Below are positions 1 to 7,655 of a DNA stretch of 64,000 nucleotides, piece by piece (the stretch's first letter is position 1; each line of letters begins with the position of its first letter). This DNA is from Amycolatopsis antarctica (GTDB taxonomy: Bacteria > Actinomycetota > Actinomycetes > Mycobacteriales > Pseudonocardiaceae). The translations under genes and the position numbers were made by a program. The DNA lies in NCBI RefSeq assembly GCF_002262875.1, contig NZ_NKYE01000001.1:496001-560000 (forward strand), written 5' to 3'. The notes beneath the pieces are model-generated. The model did not search any database. It worked only from the letters and a program-made list of their open reading frames with translations, and was not told the DNA's origin.

Positions 1-299
1 CTGTCGTACGGGACCTGAACGTGCACCGGGGTCGGCTCGGCGCTGGTGCATCCATGCAGGAACGCAGCCGTCTCGCGGACGATGATCGCTCCTCGTCCGA
101 TCGACAGGATCGCCGATGTGGCAAGGGTTTTCGGATCGGCGATGCGATCCCGGGCCACGACGACACGCGGCCACAGTGGTACCAGTTCGCCGTGCCGCAG
201 GGCGCTGCGCAGTCGATGGCGGCCCAGCCGCGCGGCAGCCGAAGTCCGCAGGCAGACACCGTTCGGGATGGTTCTGATCTCGGTCACGACAGGCAGCAT
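1..299 (-). CDS. AbiEi-like antitoxin/DUF559-type protein, N-terminal part (cut by window edge)
   Basis: An open frame runs leftward from ATG (297-299) off the window, giving about 99 residues that begin MLPVVTEIRT. The stretch RLGRHRLRSALRHGELVPLW, followed by VVVARDR, resembles the winged-helix N-terminus of the many actinobacterial proteins annotated as type IV AbiEi-family antitoxin domain or DUF559. TAAFLHG then PVHVQVPYD matches the next conserved block of that family. In such proteins a nuclease-like DUF559 domain often follows; it would lie outside the window. Family assignment is from pattern memory only. The gene stands apart from lpdA and its neighbours, with about 450 bp of repeat-rich DNA upstream. 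Confidence 0.6.
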   Translation of the reverse strand, partial: MLPVVTEIRTIPNGVCLRTSAAARLGRHRLRSALRHGELVPLWPRVVVARDRIADPKTLATSAILSIGRGAIIVRETAAFLHGCTSAEPTPVHVQVPYD

Positions 300-339
300 G
301 CGGCATGAAACCCGTGTCACGGGGACCTTGCCGGCAACC

Positions 340-367
340 TGTGGATAACTTGGTCGCCTGTGGACAA
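340..367 (-). promoter_or_regulatory. Pair of DnaA-box-like nonamers
   Basis: Two nonamers lie in the same orientation 19 bp apart: TGTGGATAA at 340-348 (complement of the classic TTATCCACA box) and TGTGGACAA at 359-367 (complement of TTGTCCACA, the usual high-GC actinobacterial form). They sit 41 bp upstream of the AbiEi-like gene start. No oriC context such as dnaA or dnaN is visible, so they may be DnaA-binding regulatory sites or chance. Confidence 0.4.
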
Positions 368-590
368 CTTGCGTGCTGTGGCCACGTATCGCGTTCCTGA
401 GCCACGCATGGCAACGCTGTGTGTCCGGCTTTCGGAGAGCGTTCGAAGATCGTCACCACGATCTGCCCGAACGCTTGACGCACACGCCGGACGGCAACTA
501 CGAAAAGTCATTTCGCGCGAGTGTGGGCGCCTCAGCAAGCTGTGCCCGAACCACACCGCGCCACGACCCGACACGACGTCCCCGAACGCG

Positions 591-734
591 CGACACGGGG
601 TGCCGTTCCGCGCGACACGGGGTGCCGTACCGCCCGACACGGCATGCCGTACCGCCCGACACGGGTGCCGTACCGCCCGACACGGCATGCCGTACCGCCC
701 GACACGGGGTGCCCAAGCGCGCGACACGGTGAGG
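591..734 (+). repeat. Tandem array of a 22-bp unit, array A
   Basis: Six contiguous units of 22 bp (one is 21 bp) start at 591, 613, 635, 657, 678 and 700, and a partial unit starts at 722. Every unit opens with CGACACGG, mostly followed by GGTG or CATG and then CCGTACCGCC. The array ends 11 bases short of the stop codon of the leftward gene at 746-1198, so it lies in that gene's 3' untranslated region. There are no unique spacers, which rules out CRISPR. The same family occurs at 26,104-26,344. A looser degenerate unit precedes it near 568-590. Rho-type termination or transcript protection is possible; the function is unknown. Confidence 0.85.
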
Positions 735-745
735 GGTGGTGTGGG

Positions 746-1198
746 TCAGGGACCGATGCCCTGGCAGGGGCGGGTGCGGAGCGCCTCGACGTAGTCGGCG
801 GGGGCGCCCGCCGCCTCGGCGGCGTCAGCGAGGACACCGAGGTACCGGGCGCTGGGCAGCCCGCCCTCGTAGCCGTCGAGCACGTACAGCCAGGCCAGCG
901 TGGAGCCCTCCATGGTCTGCACACGGAGCCGGATCTTGTTGTGCATACCCAGCTCGCCACCCTCCCAGCGGTCGAGCTGACCCTCGTCCTGGTTGGTGAC
1001 GTCGTAGAGCACGACGAAGACACGCGCCGACGGGTCCTCGACGATGGTGGCGAGGGCACCCTCCCAGCCGATGTCCTCACCACCGAAGGTCAGTCGCCAG
1101 CCCTCGAGCCAGCCACTGCCCGCCGTCGGCGAGTGCGGCGCTCGCTCCATCATCTGGGCGGGTTCCATGTTGGACCCGTAGGCGGCATAGAGAGGCAC
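746..1198 (-). CDS. Gamma-glutamylcyclotransferase-like (AIG2/GGCT fold) protein
   Basis: This 150-residue protein begins MPLYAAYGSNM; the YGSNM loop is the substrate-binding signature of the gamma-glutamylcyclotransferase/AIG2 fold. The length is normal for a single-domain family member. Enzymes of this fold release 5-oxoproline from gamma-glutamyl amines, but many bacterial members have no tested substrate. The segment EGWRLTFGGED then FVVLYDV is the usual second and third strand pattern. It is monocistronic on the minus strand, divergent from lpdA, and its stop codon abuts the 22-bp repeat array. No signal peptide is visible. Confidence 0.85.
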   Translation of the reverse strand: MPLYAAYGSNMEPAQMMERAPHSPTAGSGWLEGWRLTFGGEDIGWEGALATIVEDPSARVFVVLYDVTNQDEGQLDRWEGGELGMHNKIRLRVQTMEGSTLAWLYVLDGYEGGLPSARYLGVLADAAEAAGAPADYVEALRTRPCQGIGP

Positions 1199-1319
1199 GG
1201 CGACAGCCTAGCGATTACCCGCCGGTCCGACACCATGCCGGTCGCGTGTCCGGCCACCCGATCAGACGATGATCGGTCCGCGTACCGTTGGCGCCGACCG
1301 GCGCGAAGAGGAGGAACAG

Positions 1320-2723
1320 GTGACCAGAATCGTGATCATGGGCGGCGGCCCGGCAGGTTACGAGGCAGCTCTGGTCGCCGCGCAGCACGGTGCCGACGTC
1401 ACCGTCGTCGAACGGGACGGCCTCGGCGGGGCCTGCGTGCTCTACGACTGTGTGCCCTCCAAGACGTTCATCGCCTCCTCCGGCGCGCGCGCCAACATGC
1501 ACGGTCTCGGCGAGCTGGGCGTGATGGTCGACCTCGCCGACTCCGAGGTGGACCTGCGCACCGTGCACGGACGGGTGAGGGGCCTCGCGCTGGCGCAGTC
1601 CGCGGACATCCGCGCCCGCGTGCAGCGCGAAGGCGTCGCCGTCATCCACGGGCAGGCACGCTTCTGCGACGCGGAGCCCGGTCTCGCCACGCACAAGGTC
1701 GCGGTCACCGACGGAGCCGGCGCCGACCAGGTGCTGGAGGCCGACGTGGTGCTGATCGCCACCGGTGCCACCCCCCGCGTGCTCCCGGGCGCCGTGCCGG
1801 ACGGGGAGCGCATCCTCGACTGGCGTCAGCTCTACGACCTGCCGGAACTGCCCGAGCACCTGGTGGTGGTCGGTTCCGGCGTCACCGGCGCCGAGTTCGC
1901 CTCGGCGTACACCGAGATGGGCGTGAAGGTCACCGTCGTGTCCAGTCGCGACCGGGTGCTGCCGCACGAGGACGCCGACGCGGCCGCCGTGCTGGAGGAG
2001 GTCTACTCCCAGCGGGGCACCACCGTCGCCAAGCACGCCAGGGCCGACCGGGTCGAACGCACCGCCTCCGGCGTCATGGTGCACCTCGCCGACGGCAGGA
2101 AGATCGAGGCCAGTCACGCCCTGATGACGGTCGGCTCGGTGCCCAACACCGAGGACATCGGCCTGGAGACGGTCGGCATCGAGCCCGGCCGCGGCGGCTT
2201 CATCGGCGTCGACCGCGTGTCCCGCACCAGCGTGTCCGGTGTGTACGCGGCGGGCGACTGCACCGGGGTGCTGATGCTCGCGTCGGTGGCCAGCATGCAG
2301 GGCCGGATCGCGATGTGGCACGCGCTGGGCGAGGGGGTCGCGCCGATCAAGCTGAAGACGGTCGCGGCGAACGTGTTCACCCACCCGGAGATCGCGACGG
2401 TCGGCATCAGTCAGCAGGCCATCGACTCCGGGGAGGTTCCCGCCCGGACGATCATGCTGCCGCTCGCCACCAACGCGCGCGCCAAGATGGAGGGCCTGCG
2501 CCGGGGTTTCGTCAAGCTGTTCTGCCGCCCGCAGACGGGTGTGGTGGTCGGCGGGGTCGTGGTCGCCCCGGCGGCGAGCGAGCTGATCCTGCCGATCGCG
2601 CTCGCGGTGCAGAACCAGCTCACGGTGGAGAACCTGGCTCTGACGTTCTCGGTGTACCCCTCGCTGACCGGATCGATCACCGAGGCCGGCCGCCAGCTCA
2701 TGCGGCACGACGATCTGAACTGA
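1320..2723 (+). CDS. lpdA: NAD(P)H quinone reductase / dihydrolipoamide dehydrogenase-like flavoprotein
   Basis: A 467-residue FAD- and NAD-dependent oxidoreductase of the pyridine nucleotide-disulphide family. The N-terminal Rossmann motif GGGPAGYEAA binds FAD, the redox loop GGACVLYDCVPSK keeps both cysteines, the second motif VGSGVTGAEFA binds NAD(P), and YAAGDCTG is the second FAD contact. The loop variant CVLYDC rather than CLNVGC is typical of the mycobacterial LpdA (Rv3303c) type, which reduces quinones rather than serving pyruvate dehydrogenase. GTG at 1320 is chosen because GAGGAGGA precedes it by about five bases and the FAD strand starts at once; an upstream ATG at 1269 lacks this. 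The neighbouring glp genes match the mycobacterial lpdA-glpD2 pairing. Confidence 0.9.
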   Translation: MTRIVIMGGGPAGYEAALVAAQHGADVTVVERDGLGGACVLYDCVPSKTFIASSGARANMHGLGELGVMVDLADSEVDLRTVHGRVRGLALAQSADIRARVQREGVAVIHGQARFCDAEPGLATHKVAVTDGAGADQVLEADVVLIATGATPRVLPGAVPDGERILDWRQLYDLPELPEHLVVVGSGVTGAEFASAYTEMGVKVTVVSSRDRVLPHEDADAAAVLEEVYSQRGTTVAKHARADRVERTASGVMVHLADGRKIEASHALMTVGSVPNTEDIGLETVGIEPGRGGFIGVDRVSRTSVSGVYAAGDCTGVLMLASVASMQGRIAMWHALGEGVAPIKLKTVAANVFTHPEIATVGISQQAIDSGEVPARTIMLPLATNARAKMEGLRRGFVKLFCRPQTGVVVGGVVVAPAASELILPIALAVQNQLTVENLALTFSVYPSLTGSITEAGRQLMRHDDLN

Positions 2724-3140
2724 CCGATCGCGGCAGTCGTTCGCCCGCGGGAACGCGAATTCGGCGGTGAGTACCGTTCGCCGTGAAGAATCGTTTCCGG
2801 TGCCGCGCGAGGCAACCACGGAACGCGCACCTGCGGGCCGTCGGAAATGGCGCATCCGGTGGGACAATTCCTCGTCCGCCGATCGGATCGTGACGAATTT
2901 CCGTGACGAGAACAGCGGCAGCGGGTTGTGTTCGGTGATGCGCGGGGCACCATTCTCAGCACTGTTCCCGCAGCGGAATCCGGCGTCGGCGGTCTCGAGG
3001 TCCACGATGACGTTTCGCGACGCACCAGGTTCGACTCGCCGCACGGCGCGCGATATTCCGGATGATCACCGCCAGGCAGGACGCGCGGACCGCGGACGAG
3101 CGGACGGCCGTCGCGGCGACCTGAGTACCCGTGCGGAAAA
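2724..3140. other. Intergenic stretch without a supported gene
   Basis: About 420 bp between the lpdA stop and the glpK terminators. Open frames exist on both strands (for example 2767-3171), but their translations are arginine/serine rich with no recognisable domain and no convincing ribosome-binding site. The GC content is visibly lower than in the neighbouring genes. I see no promoter or RNA I can support. Confidence 0.5.
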
Positions 3141-3218
3141 CCGCGAGGCGGGCGCCCGGCCTGTGCCGTGACGCCCGCCTCGCGGGTCTCGGGTTCCGGG
3201 CCCCTCGCGGCCGAGGGG
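3141..3218 (-). terminator. Double hairpin terminator downstream of glpK
   Basis: Two GC-rich hairpins follow the glpK stop codon on the minus strand. The nearer has arms CCCCTCG and CGAGGGG at 3201-3207 and 3212-3218 with a four-base loop. The farther has perfectly complementary 14-bp arms at 3141-3154 and 3172-3185 with a 17-base loop. Neither has a strong U tract, as is usual in high-GC actinobacteria. Confidence 0.72.
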
Positions 3219-3221
3219 GAC

Positions 3222-4733
3222 TCAGTCCTCGTCGACCCAGTCGAAGGTCTTGGTGACGGCCTTCTTCCAGTTCTTGTACTCGCTCTCGCGGCGGGAGTCG
3301 TCCATCGACGGGTCCCACTGCTTGTCCTTCGCCCAGTTGCTGCGGATGTCGTCCTCGCTCGCCCAGAAGCCGACGGCCAGCCCGGCCGCGTAGGCGGCAC
3401 CGAGCGCGGTGGTCTCGTTGACCACCGGACGGATCACCGGCACACCGAGGATGTCGGCCTGGAACTGCATGAGCAGCTCGTTGACGACCATCCCGCCGTC
3501 GACCTTCAGCGCCTTCAGCGGAACGCCGGAGTCGGCGTCCATCGCGTCGATCACCTCGCGGGTCTGGAACGCGGTGGCCTCCAGCACCGCGCGCGCCAGG
3601 TGCCCCTTGTTGACGAAGCGGGTGAGGCCGACGATCGCTCCGCGCGCGTCGGAACGCCAGTACGGCGCGAAGAGCCCGGAGAACGCCGGCACGAAGTAGG
3701 CGCCGCCGTTGTCGTCCACGGTCTTGGCGTTCGCCTCGATCTCGGCCGCGGTACCGATCATGCCCAGGTTGTCGCGCAGCCACTGCACCAGCGAACCGGT
3801 GACCGCGATGGAGCCCTCCAGCGCGTACACCGTTGCGTTCTCGCCGATCTTGTAGCAGACGGTGGTGAGCAGCCCGTTGTCCGAGAGGACCTTCTCCGTG
3901 CCGGTGTTGAGCAGCACGAAGTTGCCGGTGCCGTAGGTGTTCTTCGCCTCGCCGGGGGAAAGGCAGGCCTGGCCGAAGGTGGCGGCCTGCTGGTCGCCGA
4001 GGATGCCGGCGATCGGGACGCCGCCGAGCGCGCCCTTCTCCCTGACCTTGCCGTAGACCTCCGAGGACGAGCGGATCTCCGGCAGCATCGACAGCGGGAT
4101 GCCCATGTCCTCGGCGATCCCGGAGTCCCAGGACAAGGTGTCCAGGTCCATCAGCAGGGTGCGGGAGGCGTTGGTCGGGTCGGTGACGTGCAGCCCGCCG
4201 TCCGTTCCGCCGGTCATGTTCCACAGCACCCAGGTGTCCATGTTGCCGAAGATCAGGTCACCGGCCTCGGCACGCTGGCGCGCACCGTCCACATTGTCCA
4301 GAATCCACTTGATCTTCGGGCCGGAGAAGTAGGTCGCCAGTGGCAACCCGGTCTTCTCCCGGTAGCGCTCCTGCCCGCCGCCGAGGGCGCCGAGCTCGTT
4401 GACGATCTTGTCCGTGCGCGTGTCCTGCCAGACGATCGCGTTGTAGACGGGTTTGCCGGTCTTGCGGTCCCAGACGACGGTGGTCTCGCGCTGGTTGGTG
4501 ATGCCCACCGCGACGATGTCGGCCGAGGTCAGGTCGGCCTTCGCCAGCGCTCCGCCGGTGACCGTGCGGGTATTGGACCAGACCTCTTCCGGATCGTGTT
4601 CGACCCAGCCCGCCTGCGGGAAGATCTGCTCGTGCTCGCGCTGGTCGACGGCGACCACCCTGCCGGAATGGTCGAAGATCATCGTCCGGGTCGAGGTGGT
4701 GCCCTGGTCGATCGCGGCAACGTAGGAAGTCAT
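3222..4733 (-). CDS. glpK: Glycerol kinase
   Basis: A 503-residue FGGY-family kinase that phosphorylates glycerol to sn-glycerol 3-phosphate in the cytoplasm. The N-terminal ATP/glycerol motif [15 protein letters not shown], the segment [12 protein letters not shown], and the glycerol-binding NQRETT and WQDTRT segments are all present, with [10 protein letters not shown] near the C-terminus. The length equals that of typical GlpK. ATG at 4731-4733 has AGGAG six bases upstream. It follows glpF by 45 bp on the same strand, so uptake and phosphorylation form one operon, divergent from glpD. Confidence 0.97.
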   Translation of the reverse strand: MTSYVAAIDQGTTSTRTMIFDHSGRVVAVDQREHEQIFPQAGWVEHDPEEVWSNTRTVTGGALAKADLTSADIVAVGITNQRETTVVWDRKTGKPVYNAIVWQDTRTDKIVNELGALGGGQERYREKTGLPLATYFSGPKIKWILDNVDGARQRAEAGDLIFGNMDTWVLWNMTGGTDGGLHVTDPTNASRTLLMDLDTLSWDSGIAEDMGIPLSMLPEIRSSSEVYGKVREKGALGGVPIAGILGDQQAATFGQACLSPGEAKNTYGTGNFVLLNTGTEKVLSDNGLLTTVCYKIGENATVYALEGSIAVTGSLVQWLRDNLGMIGTAAEIEANAKTVDDNGGAYFVPAFSGLFAPYWRSDARGAIVGLTRFVNKGHLARAVLEATAFQTREVIDAMDADSGVPLKALKVDGGMVVNELLMQFQADILGVPVIRPVVNETTALGAAYAAGLAVGFWASEDDIRSNWAKDKQWDPSMDDSRRESEYKNWKKAVTKTFDWVDED

Positions 4734-4778
4734 TGGTGCTCCTGGCTTTCCTCTGGATTGCGGTGGCGGGGCGGGTCG

Positions 4779-5522
4779 CTACGCCGTCGGGACGATCAGG
4801 AACAGCAGCGCGGCGAGCGCGCCACCGATCAGCGGGCCGACGACGGGAACCCACGAGTAGTTCCAGTTCAGGTTGCCCTTGCCCTTGATGGGCAGCAAGG
4901 CGTACGCGATACGCGGACCGAGGTCGCGGGCCGGGTTGATGGCGTACCCGGTGGGACCACCGAGCGAGGTGCCGATCACCAGGACGACGAACGCGACGCC
5001 CGCGTAACCCAGCGCCGAGTTGCCGAACTCCGGCGTGCCGCCATCACCCACCGAGATGGTGGGGCTGAGCAGGATCCAGGCGACGAGCACGAAGGTGCCG
5101 ATGATCTCGGTGACGGTGTTCCACAGCTTGTTCGGCACGGTCGGTGCCGTGGAGAAGATGCCGAGCGTGTTCTCCGGCTCCGGGTGGTCGTCGAACTGCA
5201 GCTTGTAGGTCAGCCAGCAGAGGACCGCACCGATGATCGCGCCGAGCATCTGCGCGGCGAAGTAGATGGGCACGTCCGCCCATTCGCTCTTCCCGGCGAT
5301 GGCGAGACCGAGGGTGACGGCGGGATTCAGATGCGCACCACTGGGAGCCGCCAGGCTCGCGCCGGTGAAGACGGCGAATGCCCAACCGACGTTGATGAAG
5401 AGGAATCCCGTGCTGTTGCCATTGGTTTTCCGCAGTAAATTGTTCGCCACGACGCCCGTACCGAGCAGGATCAGCACTGCGGTGCCGATCAGCTCGTAGA
5501 CGAAAATGGTCCCAGCACTCAT
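4779..5522 (-). CDS. glpF: Glycerol uptake facilitator (aquaglyceroporin, MIP family)
   Basis: A membrane channel of 247 residues with about six transmembrane segments and the two half-helix pore motifs of the MIP family, GAHLNPAV near the N-terminal half and AINPARDLGPR in the second half. Aspartate after NPAR marks a glycerol-conducting aquaglyceroporin rather than a water-only channel. ATG at 5520-5522 is preferred over an upstream in-frame GTG because GGAGG precedes it by about six bases and the protein then begins MSAGTIFVYE. It is the promoter-proximal gene of glpF-glpK. Confidence 0.93.
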   Translation of the reverse strand: MSAGTIFVYELIGTAVLILLGTGVVANNLLRKTNGNSTGFLFINVGWAFAVFTGASLAAPSGAHLNPAVTLGLAIAGKSEWADVPIYFAAQMLGAIIGAVLCWLTYKLQFDDHPEPENTLGIFSTAPTVPNKLWNTVTEIIGTFVLVAWILLSPTISVGDGGTPEFGNSALGYAGVAFVVLVIGTSLGGPTGYAINPARDLGPRIAYALLPIKGKGNLNWNYSWVPVVGPLIGGALAALLFLIVPTA

Positions 5523-5573
5523 CTCGGCCTCCACACTGGACACTTCCTGCACAGAGTCGGCTCCGGTGTGCTA

Positions 5574-5587
5574 CGGCAACGTTGCCG
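5574..5587. promoter_or_regulatory. Perfect palindrome, candidate operator of the glycerol regulon
   Basis: CGGCAACGTTGCCG is a perfect 14-bp palindrome with a central CG, 52 bp upstream of glpF in the 345-bp divergent region shared with glpD. Central-CG palindromes are typical of LacI/GalR operators; streptomycete glycerol genes are instead controlled by the IclR-type GylR. Which family acts here is not visible, since no regulator gene is adjacent. Confidence 0.45.
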
Positions 5588-5867
5588 ACCCCAAGTGATC
5601 TACGCACGCTACTGCTTCCGGGTCGATCGAACCAGGTGCTTCGCGGCCCAATTCACTACCCCGCAAGGGGACCCCAAACGTGCGATGCTTGCGACTTCGC
5701 CTCCGGTGGATCGCTCCCGCCTGCCCCCGTGCGGGCACGACGGCGCGGCGGACCAGGCCCGCGGATGGCCTCGGCGTCGAAGAACACACCGCCGTGGGAG
5801 GCGTCGGCCGGGCGGAGAGCGTTGAATGGTGGGGCCGGACCGACGACTGGCGAGCAGGAGGAAACAC

Positions 5868-7622
5868 GTGACGCAGCAGCGAGGACCCGAACCCGTACCG
5901 GCCAACCCTGCGCAGATGGGGCCGGCCAGGCGGGAGGACGCCTGGCAGCGGCTCGGCGGACAGACCTTCGACCTGCTGGTGATCGGCGGCGGAGTGGTCG
6001 GGGCGGGGGTGGCGCTCGACGCCGCGACGCGCGGGCTGCGCGTCGCCCTGGTCGAGGCCCGAGATCTGGCCTCCGGTACGTCCAGCCGTTCGAGCAAGCT
6101 TTTCCACGGCGGGCTGCGCTATCTGGAGCAACTGGAGTTCGGCCTGGTGCGTGAGGCGCTGGCCGAGCGTGAGCTGATGCTGACCACGATCGCGCCACAT
6201 CTGGTGAAGCCGGTGAGCTTCCTGTACCCGCTGACGCGCCGGGTGTGGGAGCGGCCGTACACCGCGGCCGGCCTGCTGATGTACGACACGATGGGTGGTG
6301 CCCGCTCCGTCCCGGGGCAGAAGCACCTGACCCGTGCGGGCGCGCTGCGGATGATGCCCGCGCTCAAGCGCAACGCCCTGATCGGCGGGATCCGGTACTA
6401 CGACGCGCAGGCCGACGACGCCAGGCACACGATGACCGTGGCCAGGACGGCGGCGCACTACGGCGCGGTCGTGCGCACCTCCACCCAGGTGGTCGACTTC
6501 CTGCGGGAGGCGGACCGGGTGTCCGGGGTGCGCGTGCGCGACGTCGAGGACGGCCGGGAGACCGAGGTGCAGGCGAGCGCGGTGGTCAACTGCACCGGCG
6601 TCTGGACCGACGAGCTGCAGCGCCTTTCCGGCAGCCGCGGCCAGTTCCGGGTGCGTTCCAGCAAGGGCGTGCACATCGTCGTCCCGCGCGATCGCATCGT
6701 CGGTGAGTCCGGACTGATCCTGCGCACGGAGAAGTCGGTGCTGTTCGTCATCCCGTGGCGCAACCACTGGATCGTCGGCACCACCGACACCGACTGGAAC
6801 CTGGACCTCGCGCATCCGGCCGCGACGAAGCACGACATCGACTACATCCTCGAGCACGTGAACACGGTGCTCGCGACGCCGCTGACGCACGAGGACATCG
6901 AGGGCGTCTACGCCGGGCTGCGGCCGCTGCTGGCGGGTGAGAGCGAGGAGAGCTCGAAGCTCTCCCGTGAGCACGCCGTGGCCAGGGTGGCCCCGGGCCT
7001 GGTGGCGATCGCGGGTGGCAAGTACACGACGTACCGGGTGATGGCGGCCGACGCGGTGGACGCGGCTGCGGTGGACCTGTCCGGCCGCGCCCAGCCGTCG
7101 ATCACCGACAAGGTGCCGCTGATCGGCGCCGACGGCTACCACGCGCTGGTCAACCAGGCCGACCACCTGGCCGCCGAGCACGGCCTGCACCCGTACCGCG
7201 TCCGGCACCTGCTCGACCGGTACGGCTCCCTGGTGCACGAGGTGCTGGCGCTGGCGAGCCCGGAGGGCGGGCGGCCGGAGCTGTTGCGTCCGCTGGAGTC
7301 GGCACCGGACTACCTCGGGGTCGAGGTCGTCTACGCGGTCAGCCACGAGGGTGCGCTGCACCTGGAGGACGTGCTGTCCCGGCGGACCCGGATCTCGATC
7401 GAGTACCCGCACCGCGGCGTGGACTGCGCGCGTCAGGTCGCGGAGCTGATGGCCGGGGTGCTCGGCTGGTCGGCCGAGGTCGTCGAGGAGGAGATCGCCG
7501 TGTACCAGGCGCGGGTCGAGGCCGAGCGCGACTCGCAGACCCAGCCGAACGACGAGGCCGCCGACGCCCGCCGCTCGGCGGCACCCGAGGCTCGCGCCCG
7601 GCTCACCGAGGCGGTCGGCTGA
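5868..7622 (+). CDS. glpD: Aerobic glycerol-3-phosphate dehydrogenase (FAD, quinone-linked)
   Basis: A 584-residue membrane-associated flavoenzyme oxidising glycerol 3-phosphate to dihydroxyacetone phosphate and passing electrons to quinones. The N-terminal dinucleotide fold is LLVIGGGVVGAGVALDAATR, followed by DLASGTSSRSSKLFHGGLRY, the hallmark of GlpD. IAGGKYTTYR is the second substrate/FAD signature, and a C-terminal helical domain (from about residue 390) completes the normal length. GTG at 5868 has AGGAGGA seven bases upstream; a longer frame from 5826 lacks support. It is divergent from glpF-glpK, so the three genes form a complete glycerol catabolic unit. Confidence 0.96.
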   Translation: MTQQRGPEPVPANPAQMGPARREDAWQRLGGQTFDLLVIGGGVVGAGVALDAATRGLRVALVEARDLASGTSSRSSKLFHGGLRYLEQLEFGLVREALAERELMLTTIAPHLVKPVSFLYPLTRRVWERPYTAAGLLMYDTMGGARSVPGQKHLTRAGALRMMPALKRNALIGGIRYYDAQADDARHTMTVARTAAHYGAVVRTSTQVVDFLREADRVSGVRVRDVEDGRETEVQASAVVNCTGVWTDELQRLSGSRGQFRVRSSKGVHIVVPRDRIVGESGLILRTEKSVLFVIPWRNHWIVGTTDTDWNLDLAHPAATKHDIDYILEHVNTVLATPLTHEDIEGVYAGLRPLLAGESEESSKLSREHAVARVAPGLVAIAGGKYTTYRVMAADAVDAAAVDLSGRAQPSITDKVPLIGADGYHALVNQADHLAAEHGLHPYRVRHLLDRYGSLVHEVLALASPEGGRPELLRPLESAPDYLGVEVVYAVSHEGALHLEDVLSRRTRISIEYPHRGVDCARQVAELMAGVLGWSAEVVEEEIAVYQARVEAERDSQTQPNDEAADARRSAAPEARARLTEAVG

Positions 7623-7655
7623 GCTCGGTCCCCGGGGTAGCGGGAGTCCACCCGG

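Noticed and set aside
591..734. Possible CRISPR array
   Set aside because: The units are contiguous with no unique spacers, the unit length of 22 bp equals the period, and no cas genes are near.
521..2770. 749-residue plus-strand open frame over lpdA
   Set aside because: Arg/Ala-rich shadow of the lpdA frame and the repeat array; no domain, no ribosome-binding site.
2767..3171. 134-residue plus-strand frame after lpdA
   Set aside because: It runs into the glpK terminator hairpins, is Arg/Ser rich and has no recognisable domain.
3168..5438. 756-residue plus-strand frame opposite glpK and glpF
   Set aside because: Antisense shadow of two well-supported genes.
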